Shown here: in pieces, positions 1-7,630 of the stretch | How the letters are laid out: the number at the start of each line of letters is the position of its first letter | Numbering within the stretch: position 1 is the first letter of the stretch | Origin: Pseudomonadota bacterium | GTDB lineage: Bacteria > Pseudomonadota > Gammaproteobacteria > Burkholderiales > Thiobacillaceae | Direction: 5' to 3' | DNA: 10,027 nucleotides | Assembly (NCBI GenBank): GCA_021791235.1 | Contig: JAJYXA010000075.1 | Coordinates: forward strand, 1 to 10,027 | Program-made: the position numbers and the translations under genes | Notes under the pieces: generated by a model | Databases searched by the model: none | What the model was told of the DNA's origin: nothing | Seen by the model: only the letters and a program-made list of their open reading frames with translations

Positions 1-406
1 AATCGGGGCGGATCGGCAGTTCGTGACCGCCGCGATCGACCAGTACGGCGAGCCGGATCGAAGCAGGGCGGCCATAGTCGAACAACTCGTTCATCGCCGC
101 ACGCACCGTACGCCCGGTGTGCAGCACGTCGTCGACCAGCAGGATGGCGCGGCCTTCCAGGTCGAAGGGCAGGTTGGACGGCTTCACCTGCGGGTGCAGG
201 CCGATGCGCGAAAAGTCGTCGCGGTAGAACGAAATGTCGAGCGTCCCGAGCGGCAAGGTGCACTGGAGCAAGGCATGCAGGCGCTCGGCCACCCACACGC
301 CGCCGGTGTGGATGCCGACGATCAGCGTGTCGGGCGTGAGCGTGGGCGCGATGGCGTCGGCGAGCCGCGCGATCAGCGTATGGGCGTCAGGCAGTGAGGC
401 GTGCAT
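1..406 (-). CDS. pyrR: PyrR-type pyrimidine regulatory protein / uracil phosphoribosyltransferase (3' end cut by window edge)
   Basis: Type I phosphoribosyltransferase of the PyrR family. Family members make UMP from uracil and PRPP; in Gram-positive bacteria they also attenuate pyr transcription by binding mRNA, but in proteobacteria the regulatory role is less certain. The 135 residues visible start at the ATG (404-406), reading [20 protein letters not shown]. The PRPP-binding loop [13 protein letters not shown] lies at about residues 88-100. The family-typical DISFYRDD is at 57-64, and [13 protein letters not shown] ends the visible part. PyrR proteins are usually about 170-180 aa, so roughly 35-45 residues lie beyond the left edge. 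The start overlaps the last 20 bases of ruvX, which suggests co-transcription and possibly translational coupling. In many beta- and gammaproteobacteria pyrB and pyrC follow, which would put them just outside this window. The family call is firm; the RNA-binding function is not shown. Confidence 0.93.
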   Translation of the reverse strand, partial: MHASLPDAHTLIARLADAIAPTLTPDTLIVGIHTGGVWVAERLHALLQCTLPLGTLDISFYRDDFSRIGLHPQVKPSNLPFDLEGRAILLVDDVLHTGRTVRAAMNELFDYGRPASIRLAVLVDRGGHELPIRPD

Positions 407-824
407 CGAAGAACCCTTGCAAAATAAGTTGAGCGGCGACGGCGTCCGTCAGCGCCTTGTTTTTCTTGCCGTGGATGCCGCGTGCATGGAGCTCGGATTC
501 GGCTGCCGTGCTGGTGTGGCGCTCGTCCACCAGAAAAACCGGGAGATTGAAGCGGGATTCTAATTTGCGCGCGAAGTTTTTGGCCGCCCGCGTCATGTCG
601 TGCTCGCTGCCGTCGGCGTGGGTGGGCAGCCCCAGCACCAGCAGCACCGGCTGCCATTCGCCGACCAGTTTGGCGATGGCAGTCAGGCGCGCATCGGTGG
701 AGTCGGCCTGAATGACGGTGAGCGGATGCGCGATCCCGATCGACAACTCGCCCGAAGCCACGCCGGTGCGCTTCAGCCCCAGGTCGAGGGCCAGCACCGT
801 GCCGTGAGTTTCTCCCGGCTTCAA
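387..824 (-). CDS. ruvX: RuvX/YqgF family putative pre-16S rRNA nuclease (Holliday junction resolvase fold)
   Basis: RNase H-fold protein of 145 aa, the usual size for YqgF/RuvX. The family is linked to 5' end maturation of 16S rRNA in E. coli, and to Holliday junction resolution by structural similarity. The first acidic motif [11 protein letters not shown] places the conserved Asp at D14. [10 protein letters not shown] is at about 65-74, DERHTS at 100-105 (the second acidic/arginine motif), and [10 protein letters not shown] with D127 near the C terminus. The acidic residues expected in the active site are therefore present. I chose the TTG at 822-824 because it leaves [16 protein letters not shown] ahead of the first strand and gives a 4-bp TTGA overlap with the yqgE stop. 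No in-frame ATG lies nearby; a GTG nine codons further in would start directly on the first strand. The 3' end overlaps pyrR by 20 bp, so it is probably the middle gene of a yqgE-ruvX-pyrR transcript. Confidence 0.93.
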   Translation of the reverse strand: MKPGETHGTVLALDLGLKRTGVASGELSIGIAHPLTVIQADSTDARLTAIAKLVGEWQPVLLVLGLPTHADGSEHDMTRAAKNFARKLESRFNLPVFLVDERHTSTAAESELHARGIHGKKNKALTDAVAAQLILQGFFDARLTA

Positions 825-1378
825 GCGTGCCCGGCTTCTTCGGACAGGCTGGCGAAGTCGATGCCCAAGAGCTTCATCGCAGCAGGCAGGCGCTCTTCGG
901 GCGCCAGATCAAAAATCACCTGGGGGTCGGCGGCCACCGACAGCCAGGCGTTCTGTTTGATTTCGTCTTCCAGCTGACCGGCCGACCAGCCCGCGTAGCC
1001 CAGCGACACCATGAATTTTTCCGGTCCCGCCCCCTGGCTGACCGCTTCCAGCACGTCCTTGGAGGTGGTCAGGCTGACCGCGTCGTTGACGGTGAGGGTG
1101 GAACTGAAGGTGAGGGGTGGCGTGTGCAATACAAAGCCGCGCTCGGTCTGCACCGGGCCGCCAAAAAACACGGTGTTGTGCTGCAGGCGCTCCGGCAGCG
1201 ACAGCCCGATCTGCTCGAAGAGCGTCGACAGATCCAGGTCGATCGGGCGGTTGACCACCACGCCCAGCGCGCCCTGATCACTGTGGTCGCAGATATAGGT
1301 CAGCGTGCCGTTGAAATTGGGGTCGACCATGCCGGGCATGGCGATCAGGAAATTGTGGGTGAGGTTGACGGTATCCAT
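821..1378 (-). CDS. yqgE: YqgE/AlgH family protein (UPF0301/DUF179)
   Basis: Conserved protein of 185 aa, matching the usual length of about 187. The reading frame stays open 29 codons further upstream, but the ATG at 1376-1378 gives the family-typical N terminus [17 protein letters not shown]. It also has a GGGA Shine-Dalgarno-like stretch about nine bases ahead. Family hallmarks are visible: [18 protein letters not shown] near residues 28-45, [16 protein letters not shown] near 70-85, and [16 protein letters not shown] in the C-terminal half. The molecular function is not established. The alternative name AlgH comes from a reported effect on alginate in Pseudomonas, and the frequent pairing with ruvX is the best clue to its role. 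No signal peptide or membrane segment is visible, so it is presumably cytoplasmic. It is the first gene of the minus-strand group and shares a short divergent region with the photolyase gene. Confidence 0.92.
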   Translation of the reverse strand: MDTVNLTHNFLIAMPGMVDPNFNGTLTYICDHSDQGALGVVVNRPIDLDLSTLFEQIGLSLPERLQHNTVFFGGPVQTERGFVLHTPPLTFSSTLTVNDAVSLTTSKDVLEAVSQGAGPEKFMVSLGYAGWSAGQLEDEIKQNAWLSVAADPQVIFDLAPEERLPAAMKLLGIDFASLSEEAGHA

Positions 1379-1463
1379 GATTGCGTTCCCATTGTAATCT
1401 GCCCCGAAACAGGCAAGCACCACTTTTTGCACCCTTCTTACACTATAGCGACCGCCACGTCCC
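1379..1463. promoter_or_regulatory. divergent promoter region between yqgE (minus) and photolyase gene (plus)
   Basis: These 85 bases must hold the start signals for both directions unless transcription enters from outside. On the minus strand, TATAGT (complement of 1442-1447) is a good -10-like hexamer that would leave a leader of about 50 nt before yqgE. A second one, TACAAT (complement of 1391-1396), lies too close to the start to leave a ribosome-binding site on the transcript. Neither has a good -35 at 16-18 bp. On the plus strand, TATAGC at 1444-1449 is a weak -10 that would start transcription only about 8 nt before the photolyase ATG. The two directions may therefore share or compete for the same AT-rich patch. 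No SOS box or other recognisable operator was seen. Confidence 0.4.
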
Positions 1464-2900
1464 ATGCCTGAATATGCCCGTGCCCTGGTCTGGTTTCGCC
1501 GCGACCTGCGGGACTTCGATCATGCCGCGCTCCATCACGCGCTCAAATGCGCCCGACAGGTGGTCTGCGTCTTCATTTTCGACCGCGAAATCCTGGATAC
1601 GCTTCCCGACCCGGCCGATCGGCGGGTCGAATTCATCCATGCCAGCGTCACCGAATTGCAGCGGTCCCTGCAGTCCCGAGGCGGCGGCCTCGTTGTCCGC
1701 CATGGCGTTGCGCGCGACGAAATCATGCAGCTGGCAGCCGAACTCGGAGTCGATGCCTTGTTCTTCAATCACGACGACGACCCCGCCGCCCTGGCGCGTG
1801 ATGCTGCCGTGGAAACCGCCCTGCGCAGCCGCAACATGGCTGTCCACCACACCAAGGACGCAGTCATTTTTGAACGTGAGGAAGTGCTTACAGCCGCCGG
1901 AACGCCTTTCAGCGTCTTCACGCCCTACAAGAATGCCTGGCTGAAAAAGCTGGCGCCGCATGACTTGCAAGCCTACCCGGTCGATCCGTATGCCGACCGG
2001 CTGGTCGCGCTGTCGACCGCCATCCCGGGCCTGCAGGACATGGGGTTTGCACCTACCAACCTGCGCGAACTGAAGGTGACGCCCGGCATGTCGGGCGGCG
2101 CGCAGTTATTCGAGGATTTCCTGCAGCGGATCGACCGGTATCAGGAGACGCGCGATTTCCCCGCGCAGAAGGGGCCGTCGTATCTGTCGGTACACCTGCG
2201 CTTCGGCACGGTGTCCGTCCGTCAGCTGGCCGCCGCGGCCTGGCAGCAGGGCGGACACGGCGCGCAGACCTGGCTGTCCGAACTGATCTGGCGCGACTTT
2301 TACCATCAGATCCTCTGGCATCGTCCCGACATCGCCGCCGGCCATGCCTTCAAGCTGCAGTACGACGCTTTGCCATGGCCGAATCCCCCCCGTCATTTCG
2401 AGGCGTGGTGCGAGGCGCGCACCGGCTACCCGCTGGTCGACGCCGCGATGCGCCAGCTCAACCAGACTGGCTATATGCACAACCGCCTGCGCATGGTGAC
2501 GGCCTCGTTCCTCACAAAAGACCTGCTGGTCGATTGGCGTCTCGGCGAGAAATATTTTGCCGACAGGCTGATCGATTTCGACCTCGCCGCCAACAGCGGC
2601 GGCTGGCAATGGGCGGCCTCGGTGGGCTGCGATGCCCAGCCCTGGTTCCGCATCTTCAACCCGGTGACGCAATCCGAAAGATTCGACCCGCGAGGGGCGT
2701 TCATCCGCCGCTATATACCCGAACTCGCCAGCGTCCCGGAGAAATTCATTCACGCCCCGTGGACACTGCCGGCCAGCGAGCAGGCGCGTATGGGCGTGAT
2801 CGTCGGTCAGACCTGCCCTGCACCCATCGTCGAGCATGCGGTCCAGCGCGCCCGGGCACTGGCGTTGTTCAAGGCTGCAGCAGCGGCGAATTTGGACTAG
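1464..2900 (+). CDS. phrB: deoxyribodipyrimidine photo-lyase (class I CPD photolyase)
   Basis: Light-driven flavoenzyme that splits cyclobutane pyrimidine dimers using FADH-; 478 aa against about 472 in E. coli PhrB. The N-terminal antenna domain opens with [20 protein letters not shown]. The FAD-binding domain is very close to E. coli PhrB, with residue numbers shifted by one. [11 protein letters not shown] holds E273 and W276 (E. coli E274/W277). The electron-transfer tryptophans are W305 (LPWPNPP), W358 (LVDWRLGE) and W381 (SGGWQWAAS). The Asn beside the flavin is N377 (E. coli N378). E. coli W338 is replaced by Tyr (QTGYMHN). These residues point to a working CPD photolyase rather than a photoreceptor cryptochrome, although antenna type cannot be read off. 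No clear Shine-Dalgarno sequence precedes the ATG at 1464, which may mean a short leader. The gene stands alone on its strand, divergent from yqgE. Confidence 0.96.
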   Translation: MPEYARALVWFRRDLRDFDHAALHHALKCARQVVCVFIFDREILDTLPDPADRRVEFIHASVTELQRSLQSRGGGLVVRHGVARDEIMQLAAELGVDALFFNHDDDPAALARDAAVETALRSRNMAVHHTKDAVIFEREEVLTAAGTPFSVFTPYKNAWLKKLAPHDLQAYPVDPYADRLVALSTAIPGLQDMGFAPTNLRELKVTPGMSGGAQLFEDFLQRIDRYQETRDFPAQKGPSYLSVHLRFGTVSVRQLAAAAWQQGGHGAQTWLSELIWRDFYHQILWHRPDIAAGHAFKLQYDALPWPNPPRHFEAWCEARTGYPLVDAAMRQLNQTGYMHNRLRMVTASFLTKDLLVDWRLGEKYFADRLIDFDLAANSGGWQWAASVGCDAQPWFRIFNPVTQSERFDPRGAFIRRYIPELASVPEKFIHAPWTLPASEQARMGVIVGQTCPAPIVEHAVQRARALALFKAAAAANLD

Positions 2901-2901
2901 C

Positions 2902-2929
2902 TGGGCCCGGTCGGCAGACCGGGGGCCCA
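2902..2929 (+). terminator. GC-rich hairpin just after the photolyase stop (possible terminator without U tract)
   Basis: TGGGCCCGGTC (2902-2912) pairs with GACCGGGGGCCCA (2917-2929) across a GGCA loop, with two extra G residues bulged on the 3' side. It begins two bases after the phrB stop codon, as a terminator would. No run of T follows, so it is either a weak or factor-assisted terminator or an mRNA-stabilising 3' structure. Confidence 0.5.
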
Positions 2930-3007
2930 CAGGCGTCCGTTCCCCGGTGAATTCGCATTTGTGGAAAACCACGTCGAACGTCGCCAGGGTGGCGGCATGC
3001 CCGACCC

Positions 3008-3037
3008 GTTACATTCATGTCGGTATGCTTTTATGAT
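3008..3037 (+). promoter_or_regulatory. candidate sigma70-type promoter for the RND efflux operon
   Basis: GTTACA (3008-3013) and TATGAT (3032-3037) are separated by 18 bp; they match the -35 consensus at 4 of 6 positions and the -10 consensus at 5 of 6. Transcription would begin near 3044, leaving about 24 nt of leader that still includes the strong AGGGGG ribosome-binding site at 3058-3063. No obvious operator palindrome overlaps it. The rest of the 167-bp gap holds the post-phrB hairpin and a small GTGG-AAAA-CCAC stem at 2961-2972. Confidence 0.5.
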
Positions 3038-3067
3038 GGCGAGATATAAACAATTTCAGGGGGTGCC

Positions 3068-4273
3068 ATGCACCGACTTTCCCGGGCAGCGGTGGTGGGC
3101 TTGAGCGCAGTGCTTGCAGCGTGCGGGCAGCACGAAGCGGCGCAACAGGGCGGCGGCGCACCGCCGCCGGCGCAGGTGACGGTGGAAGCGGTGATGCCGC
3201 AAGCCGTGCCGATCAGCTTTGAATATGTCGGGCGCCTGGAAGCATCGCGCGAAGTGGAGATCCGCCCGCGTGTCGCAGCCGTCATCGAGCGCCGCTATTT
3301 TCAGGAGGGCGCACCGGTGAAGGCCGGCGCCTTGCTGTACAAGCTCGACGCCGCCAGCTTTGCCGCACAGGTTCGCGCGGCAAGTGCCGAACTTGCCAAT
3401 CGGCAGGCGCTGCTCGCGGAGGCAAAACTGGAACTGGACCGCAACCGGGCGCTCGCAGCGCAGGGGTTCGTCAGCACGCGTGCGCTGGATTCCACGCAAA
3501 CCGCGCTCACGGTGGCCGAAGCGGGCGTGCGTACAGCCGAGGCGAATCTCGCCGATGCACGCGTCAGTCTCGGCTATACCGAAATCCGCGCTCCGCTCAC
3601 GGGCGTGATGGGCCGGGCGCTCCAGGTCGAAGGCGCGCTGGTGAGCCCCACCGGCCCGGCGCTCACTACGTTGGCGCAGATTGCGCCCATCTATGCGCGG
3701 TTTTCGATCGGCGAGGACGCGCGTCTGGCGCTGGAGAAGCAGCGCGCCGACGGATCGCTGGAACAGGGCCGGCAGCGCGTCCGCCTGGTGCTCGCCGACG
3801 GCACCCGGATCGCCACCACCGGCACGCTCAACTTCAGCGACTACAAGGCGAATCCGCAAACCGGCGCATTCGACATGCGTGCCGAGTTTGCCAACGCCGG
3901 CAGCGCCCTGAAACCCGGGCAGTTTGTGCGTGTGGTCGTCGAAGGCGGCAAGTTGCCGGACGCGATTACCGTGCCGCAGCCCGCGGTACAGGATGGCCCG
4001 ACCGGCAAGTTTGTCTACGTTGCCACGCCCGGCGAGAAGGGCATGACCGTCGCGCTGCCCCACCCGGTCGAAGTCTGCGCGTGGGTGGGTGGCGATGAAC
4101 AGGACAAGGGGGCCGGCCGCTGGGTGATCAAGAGCGGCTTGAAGCCTGGCGACAAGGTCGTGGTCGACGGCATGGCACGGATTTTCTTCCCCGGCATGCC
4201 CGTTGCGCCCTCGGAAGCGGGGGCGCCGTCGGACAAGGCTGTCGCTGCGCCGCCCGTGGCCGCGAAGAAATAA
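3068..4273 (+). CDS. RND efflux periplasmic adaptor subunit (AcrA/MexA-type lipoprotein)
   Basis: Membrane fusion protein linking an inner-membrane RND pump to an outer-membrane channel; 401 aa, typical for AcrA/MexA. The N terminus is a lipoprotein signal with lipobox LAAC, so Cys19 should be lipidated, and a Gly/Pro-rich linker follows (28-35). The first half of the lipoyl domain is near 53-95 (YVGRLEASREVEIRP). A coiled-coil alpha-hairpin covers about 96-168, and the second lipoyl half starts at LGYTEIRAPLTGVMG (168-182). The beta-barrel is about 205-300 and the membrane-proximal domain about 300-378 (IKSGLKPGDKVVVDG). The tail is Ala/Pro/Lys-rich. A short acidic insert, GGDEQDKGAGR, sits in the membrane-proximal domain. 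The ATG at 3068 has AGGGGG four bases ahead. The pump gene starts 9 bp after the stop, so the two are co-transcribed. Substrates cannot be predicted. Confidence 0.94.
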   Translation: MHRLSRAAVVGLSAVLAACGQHEAAQQGGGAPPPAQVTVEAVMPQAVPISFEYVGRLEASREVEIRPRVAAVIERRYFQEGAPVKAGALLYKLDAASFAAQVRAASAELANRQALLAEAKLELDRNRALAAQGFVSTRALDSTQTALTVAEAGVRTAEANLADARVSLGYTEIRAPLTGVMGRALQVEGALVSPTGPALTTLAQIAPIYARFSIGEDARLALEKQRADGSLEQGRQRVRLVLADGTRIATTGTLNFSDYKANPQTGAFDMRAEFANAGSALKPGQFVRVVVEGGKLPDAITVPQPAVQDGPTGKFVYVATPGEKGMTVALPHPVEVCAWVGGDEQDKGAGRWVIKSGLKPGDKVVVDGMARIFFPGMPVAPSEAGAPSDKAVAAPPVAAKK

Positions 4274-4282
4274 GGGGCCGTC

Positions 4283-7200
4283 ATGTTTTCGCGTTACTTC
4301 ATCGACCGGCCGATTTTCTCGGTGGTGGTCTCCATCCTCATCGTGCTCGCCGGCCTGCTGGCGATGCGCGTGCTGCCGATCGCGCAATATCCGGAGATTG
4401 CACCGCCCGTAGTCACGGTGCGTGCGGTCTACCCCGGCGCCTCGGCGACGGTGCTGGAACAGACCGTCGCGGCTCCGCTGGAAAACGCGATCAACGGCAT
4501 CGAGGACATGATGTACATGAGCTCGACCTCGGCTTCGAACGGCGTCCTGGAAATCCAGGTCACCTTCGAGATCGGTTCCGATGTCGACAAGGCCGCGCTC
4601 AACGTCAACAACCGCGTCAAGCAGGCCGAGGCGCGGCTGCCGGAAGAAGTGCGTCGCCAAGGCGTGACGGTGGAAAAGGGGTCGTCCGCCTTCCTGCAGG
4701 TGCTCGCCTTCCTCTCGCCCGACGGCCGTTACGACGATCTCTACACCAGCAACTACGTCACGCTCAACGTGCTGGACCAGTTGAAGCGCATCCCCGGCAC
4801 GACCAACGTGCAGATCTTCGGCGCCAAGGACTATGCCATGCGCATCTGGCTCAAGCCTGACCGCATGGCGCAGCTGGGTGTGACCGTGACCGATCTCACC
4901 CGTGCGATCAACGAGCAGAACGCCCAGTTCGCCCCCGGCAAGATCGGCCAGCCGCCGGTCGACAACGGCCAGGCGCTGGTGTATTCGCTCACGACCAAAG
5001 GGCGGCTTGCCGATCCGAAGGAGTTCGAGAATATCGTCGTGCGCGCCAATGCCGACGGTTCGGTGCTGTATTTGAAGGACGTCGCGCGGGTCGAGCTCGG
5101 CTCCAAGGATTACGACTTCGCGGGGCTCTACAACGGCAAGCCGGCGACGCTGGTCGGCATTTTCCTGCAGCCCGGCGCCAACGCGCTCAAGGTGGGCGAC
5201 GACGTGATCCGCACGGTCGAGGAACTGAAAAAGCAATTCCCGCCAGGCCTCGATTACGCCGTCCCCTACGACACCACCCGCTTTGTCGAGGTGTCGATCC
5301 GTGAGGTGGTGAAAACCCTGGGCGAAGCGATCCTGCTGGTGGTGCTGGTGGTGTTCGTCTTTCTGCAGAACTGGCGCGCGACGCTCATCCCCGTCCTCGC
5401 CGTGCCGGTCTCGCTGTTGGGTACCTTCGTCGGCCTGCTGCTGCTCGGCTATTCGATCAACACGCTGACGCTGTTCGGCATGGTGCTCGCCATCGGCATC
5501 GTGGTCGACGACGCCATCGTGGTGCTGGAGAACATCGAGCGCATCATCCACGAGCACAAGAAGACCCCGCGTGAGGCGGCACTGCTGGCGATGCGCGAAG
5601 TCACCGGCCCGGTGATCGCGATCGTACTGGTGCTGTGCGCGGTATTCATTCCCATCGCCTTCCTCGGCGGTCTGACCGGCGAACTGTATCGCCAGTTTGC
5701 GGCGACGATTGCTATTTCGGTGGTGATCTCCGGCCTCGTCGCGCTGACCTTGACGCCGGCACTGTGCGTCGCCCTGCTCAAGGGCGAGAAGCCGCATGAG
5801 CCCGGACGCTTTTTCCGTGCGTTCAACCGGGGCTTCGCCGGCATGACCCGCCATTATCAGGGCGGGGTGAAATTCCTCATGCGGCGCTCGCTCGTCGCGC
5901 TCTCGATTTATATCCTGATGATCGCCGCGGCTGTCACCCTGTGGAAGTTCACGCCCGGCAGCCTGGTGCCGGACGAAGACCAGGGCTATTACATTAGCGC
6001 GGTGTACCTGCCGGACGGCTCGGCGCTTTCGCGGACCGAAGCGGTGGTCAAGCAGGTCGATGCGATCGTGCGCAAGGATCCCGCCGTCCAGCATGTGGTC
6101 GCCTTCGCCGGGCTCGATTTTCTCGGCGGCGGGTTCCGCAACAGTGCTGCGACCATCTTCGTCGCCGCGCGCCATTGGGACGAGCGCAAGAAAACCATCC
6201 AGCAGATGGTGGGCGAGATGATGGGTGCGACTTCGGGCATCCGCGAGGCGCTGGTGCTGGCGTTTGCGCCGCCGCCGATTTTCGGCCTGGGAAACGCCGG
6301 AGGCTTCGAGTTCTACATCCAGAACAAGGGTGAGGGCGGGCCGCAGAAGCTGGCCCAGGTGAGCGACGCCTTTCTCGCCGCCGCGCGCCAGGACAAGCGG
6401 CTCGCGCAGGTGCTGACGCTGTGGCGGCCGCACGTGCCGCAGCTGTATGTCGACGTCGACCGCGAGAAGGCGAAGATGCTGGGCGTCAAGATCGACGACG
6501 TGTTCAGCACGCTGTCGGCCACGCTCGGCTCGTATTACGTCAACGACTTCAACAAGTACGGCCGCACCTGGCAGGTTCTGATGTCGGCCGAGCCGGGTGC
6601 GCGGAAGACGCCGCAGGACGTGTCGGCGCTGTTTGTGCCCAATGCGTCCGGCGAGATGGTGCCGATGTCGGCGCTGGCCCGGATCAGTTTCTCGTCCGGT
6701 CCGGAAACGCTCGACCGTTACAACGATTCCCAGGCGGTCAAGATCATGGGCAGCGCGGTGCCCGGCGTCAGTTCGGGCCAGGCGCTCGCCATCATCGACG
6801 GAATTGCCAAGAAAGTGCTGCCGCCCGATTTCAGTTACGAATGGACCGGCGCCTCGTTCCAGGAGAAGCGTTCGAGCGGGACGTCGGGCATCGCGCTGGG
6901 GTTGGCGGTGCTGATGGTGTTCCTCATCCTTGCGGCGCAGTACGAGAAATGGTCGCTGCCGTTTGCCGTGCTGATGGCGCTGCCCTTCGGCACCTTCGGT
7001 GCGCTGGCGGCGGTGTGGCTGCGCGGGCTGTCCAATGACGTGTATTTCCAGATCGGGCTGGTGACCCTCTTGGGCCTCGCGGCGAAGAACGCCATCCTGA
7101 TCGTCGAATTCGCGGTGTTGAAGAAGCAGGAGGGCTATTCCAGCGTGGCCGCTGCGCTCGAAGCCGCCCGCCTGCGCTTCCGCCCCATCCTGATGACCTC

Positions 7201-7474
7201 GCTTGCCTTCATCCTCGGTGTGCTGCCGCTGGCGATTTCAACCGGGGCGGGCGCAGGGGCGCGCCATGCGGTCGGCACTGGCGTCGTCGGCGGGATGCTT
7301 GCCGCCACCTTCCTCGCGGTGTTCTTCATCCCGCTGTTCTTCCACTGGGTGTCAGACAGGCGGCTGCAGGCCAGGTCGGAAGAGATCGATGCACATCCGC
7401 ACGCCACGCGCTACGACAACGTCCATATGCCGTCTCACCATCCTTCGCCGGCTTCGCGGCCACCGGCAGAATAG
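4283..7474 (+). CDS. RND multidrug efflux permease (HAE1 family, AcrB/MexB-like)
   Basis: Inner-membrane drug/proton antiporter that works as a trimer with the upstream adaptor; 1063 aa, the usual AcrB size. It opens MFSRYFIDRPIFSVVVSILI (first membrane helix). Two large periplasmic loops follow, about 30-335 and 560-870, each ahead of a cluster of membrane helices, giving the expected 12. All five proton-relay residues of AcrB have counterparts: D409 and D410 in GIVVDDAIVVLEN (AcrB D407/D408), K935 in GLAAKNAILIVEF (K940), R965 in RLRFRPILMTS (R971), and T972 in the same motif (T978). HAE1 hallmarks such as PIAQYPEIAPP and YPGASA are present, so drug-type rather than heavy-metal RND is favoured. 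The ATG at 4283 has AAGGGG five bases ahead. The C terminus adds a His-rich tail (about 1036-1053). No TolC/OprM-like gene follows, so the channel must be encoded elsewhere. Confidence 0.96.
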   Translation: MFSRYFIDRPIFSVVVSILIVLAGLLAMRVLPIAQYPEIAPPVVTVRAVYPGASATVLEQTVAAPLENAINGIEDMMYMSSTSASNGVLEIQVTFEIGSDVDKAALNVNNRVKQAEARLPEEVRRQGVTVEKGSSAFLQVLAFLSPDGRYDDLYTSNYVTLNVLDQLKRIPGTTNVQIFGAKDYAMRIWLKPDRMAQLGVTVTDLTRAINEQNAQFAPGKIGQPPVDNGQALVYSLTTKGRLADPKEFENIVVRANADGSVLYLKDVARVELGSKDYDFAGLYNGKPATLVGIFLQPGANALKVGDDVIRTVEELKKQFPPGLDYAVPYDTTRFVEVSIREVVKTLGEAILLVVLVVFVFLQNWRATLIPVLAVPVSLLGTFVGLLLLGYSINTLTLFGMVLAIGIVVDDAIVVLENIERIIHEHKKTPREAALLAMREVTGPVIAIVLVLCAVFIPIAFLGGLTGELYRQFAATIAISVVISGLVALTLTPALCVALLKGEKPHEPGRFFRAFNRGFAGMTRHYQGGVKFLMRRSLVALSIYILMIAAAVTLWKFTPGSLVPDEDQGYYISAVYLPDGSALSRTEAVVKQVDAIVRKDPAVQHVVAFAGLDFLGGGFRNSAATIFVAARHWDERKKTIQQMVGEMMGATSGIREALVLAFAPPPIFGLGNAGGFEFYIQNKGEGGPQKLAQVSDAFLAAARQDKRLAQVLTLWRPHVPQLYVDVDREKAKMLGVKIDDVFSTLSATLGSYYVNDFNKYGRTWQVLMSAEPGARKTPQDVSALFVPNASGEMVPMSALARISFSSGPETLDRYNDSQAVKIMGSAVPGVSSGQALAIIDGIAKKVLPPDFSYEWTGASFQEKRSSGTSGIALGLAVLMVFLILAAQYEKWSLPFAVLMALPFGTFGALAAVWLRGLSNDVYFQIGLVTLLGLAAKNAILIVEFAVLKKQEGYSSVAAALEAARLRFRPILMTSLAFILGVLPLAISTGAGAGARHAVGTGVVGGMLAATFLAVFFIPLFFHWVSDRRLQARSEEIDAHPHATRYDNVHMPSHHPSPASRPPAE

Positions 7475-7630
7475 CGTGGTCACCGGGCTGAGCGCGGCGG
7501 CCCGACGATGCTGGTATGAGGGTGTGGGCGCACCCGCATTCAAGGGAGTGGTGTCTCCGCCGTTAACGTTAAGGCCCATCTCGGGATGGACGACGTCAGG
7601 TCCGTTTGCCGGGTGTTGCGCATACGGGCG
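7475..7630. other. non-coding spacer after the efflux operon, small inverted repeats only
   Basis: I see no convincing gene here. There is no U-tract terminator after the pump gene. Small inverted repeats include CGGGC/GCCCG (7484-7488 and 7500-7504), GGGTG/CACCC (7520-7524 and 7531-7535), the 10-bp palindrome TTAACGTTAA (7563-7572), and CCATC-TCGG-GATGG (7576-7589). Reading frames on both strands remain open across much of the spacer, but without start signals or recognisable domains; this is common in GC-rich DNA. Confidence 0.5.

Noticed and set aside
1379..1465. Longer YqgE beginning 29 codons upstream
   Set aside because: The extension would overlap the photolyase start and the divergent promoter, and adds residues absent from the family's usual N terminus; the ATG at 1376-1378 has a ribosome-binding-site-like stretch.
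2106..2972. 288-codon open frame opposite the 3' half of the photolyase gene
   Set aside because: Low-complexity Arg/Gly/Ala composition and full overlap with the strongly conserved FAD-binding domain; antisense shadow.
3056..6433. Very long open frame on the minus strand (1125 codons) opposite the adaptor and pump genes
   Set aside because: Its product is an Arg/His/Asp/Gln/Gly-rich mixture without any recognisable domain, as expected from the antisense frame of GC-rich genes with strong third-position bias; the plus-strand genes are certain.
7484..7504. Terminator for the efflux operon (CGGGC/GCCCG)
   Set aside because: Five-base arms with an 11-base loop and no T run; too weak to call.
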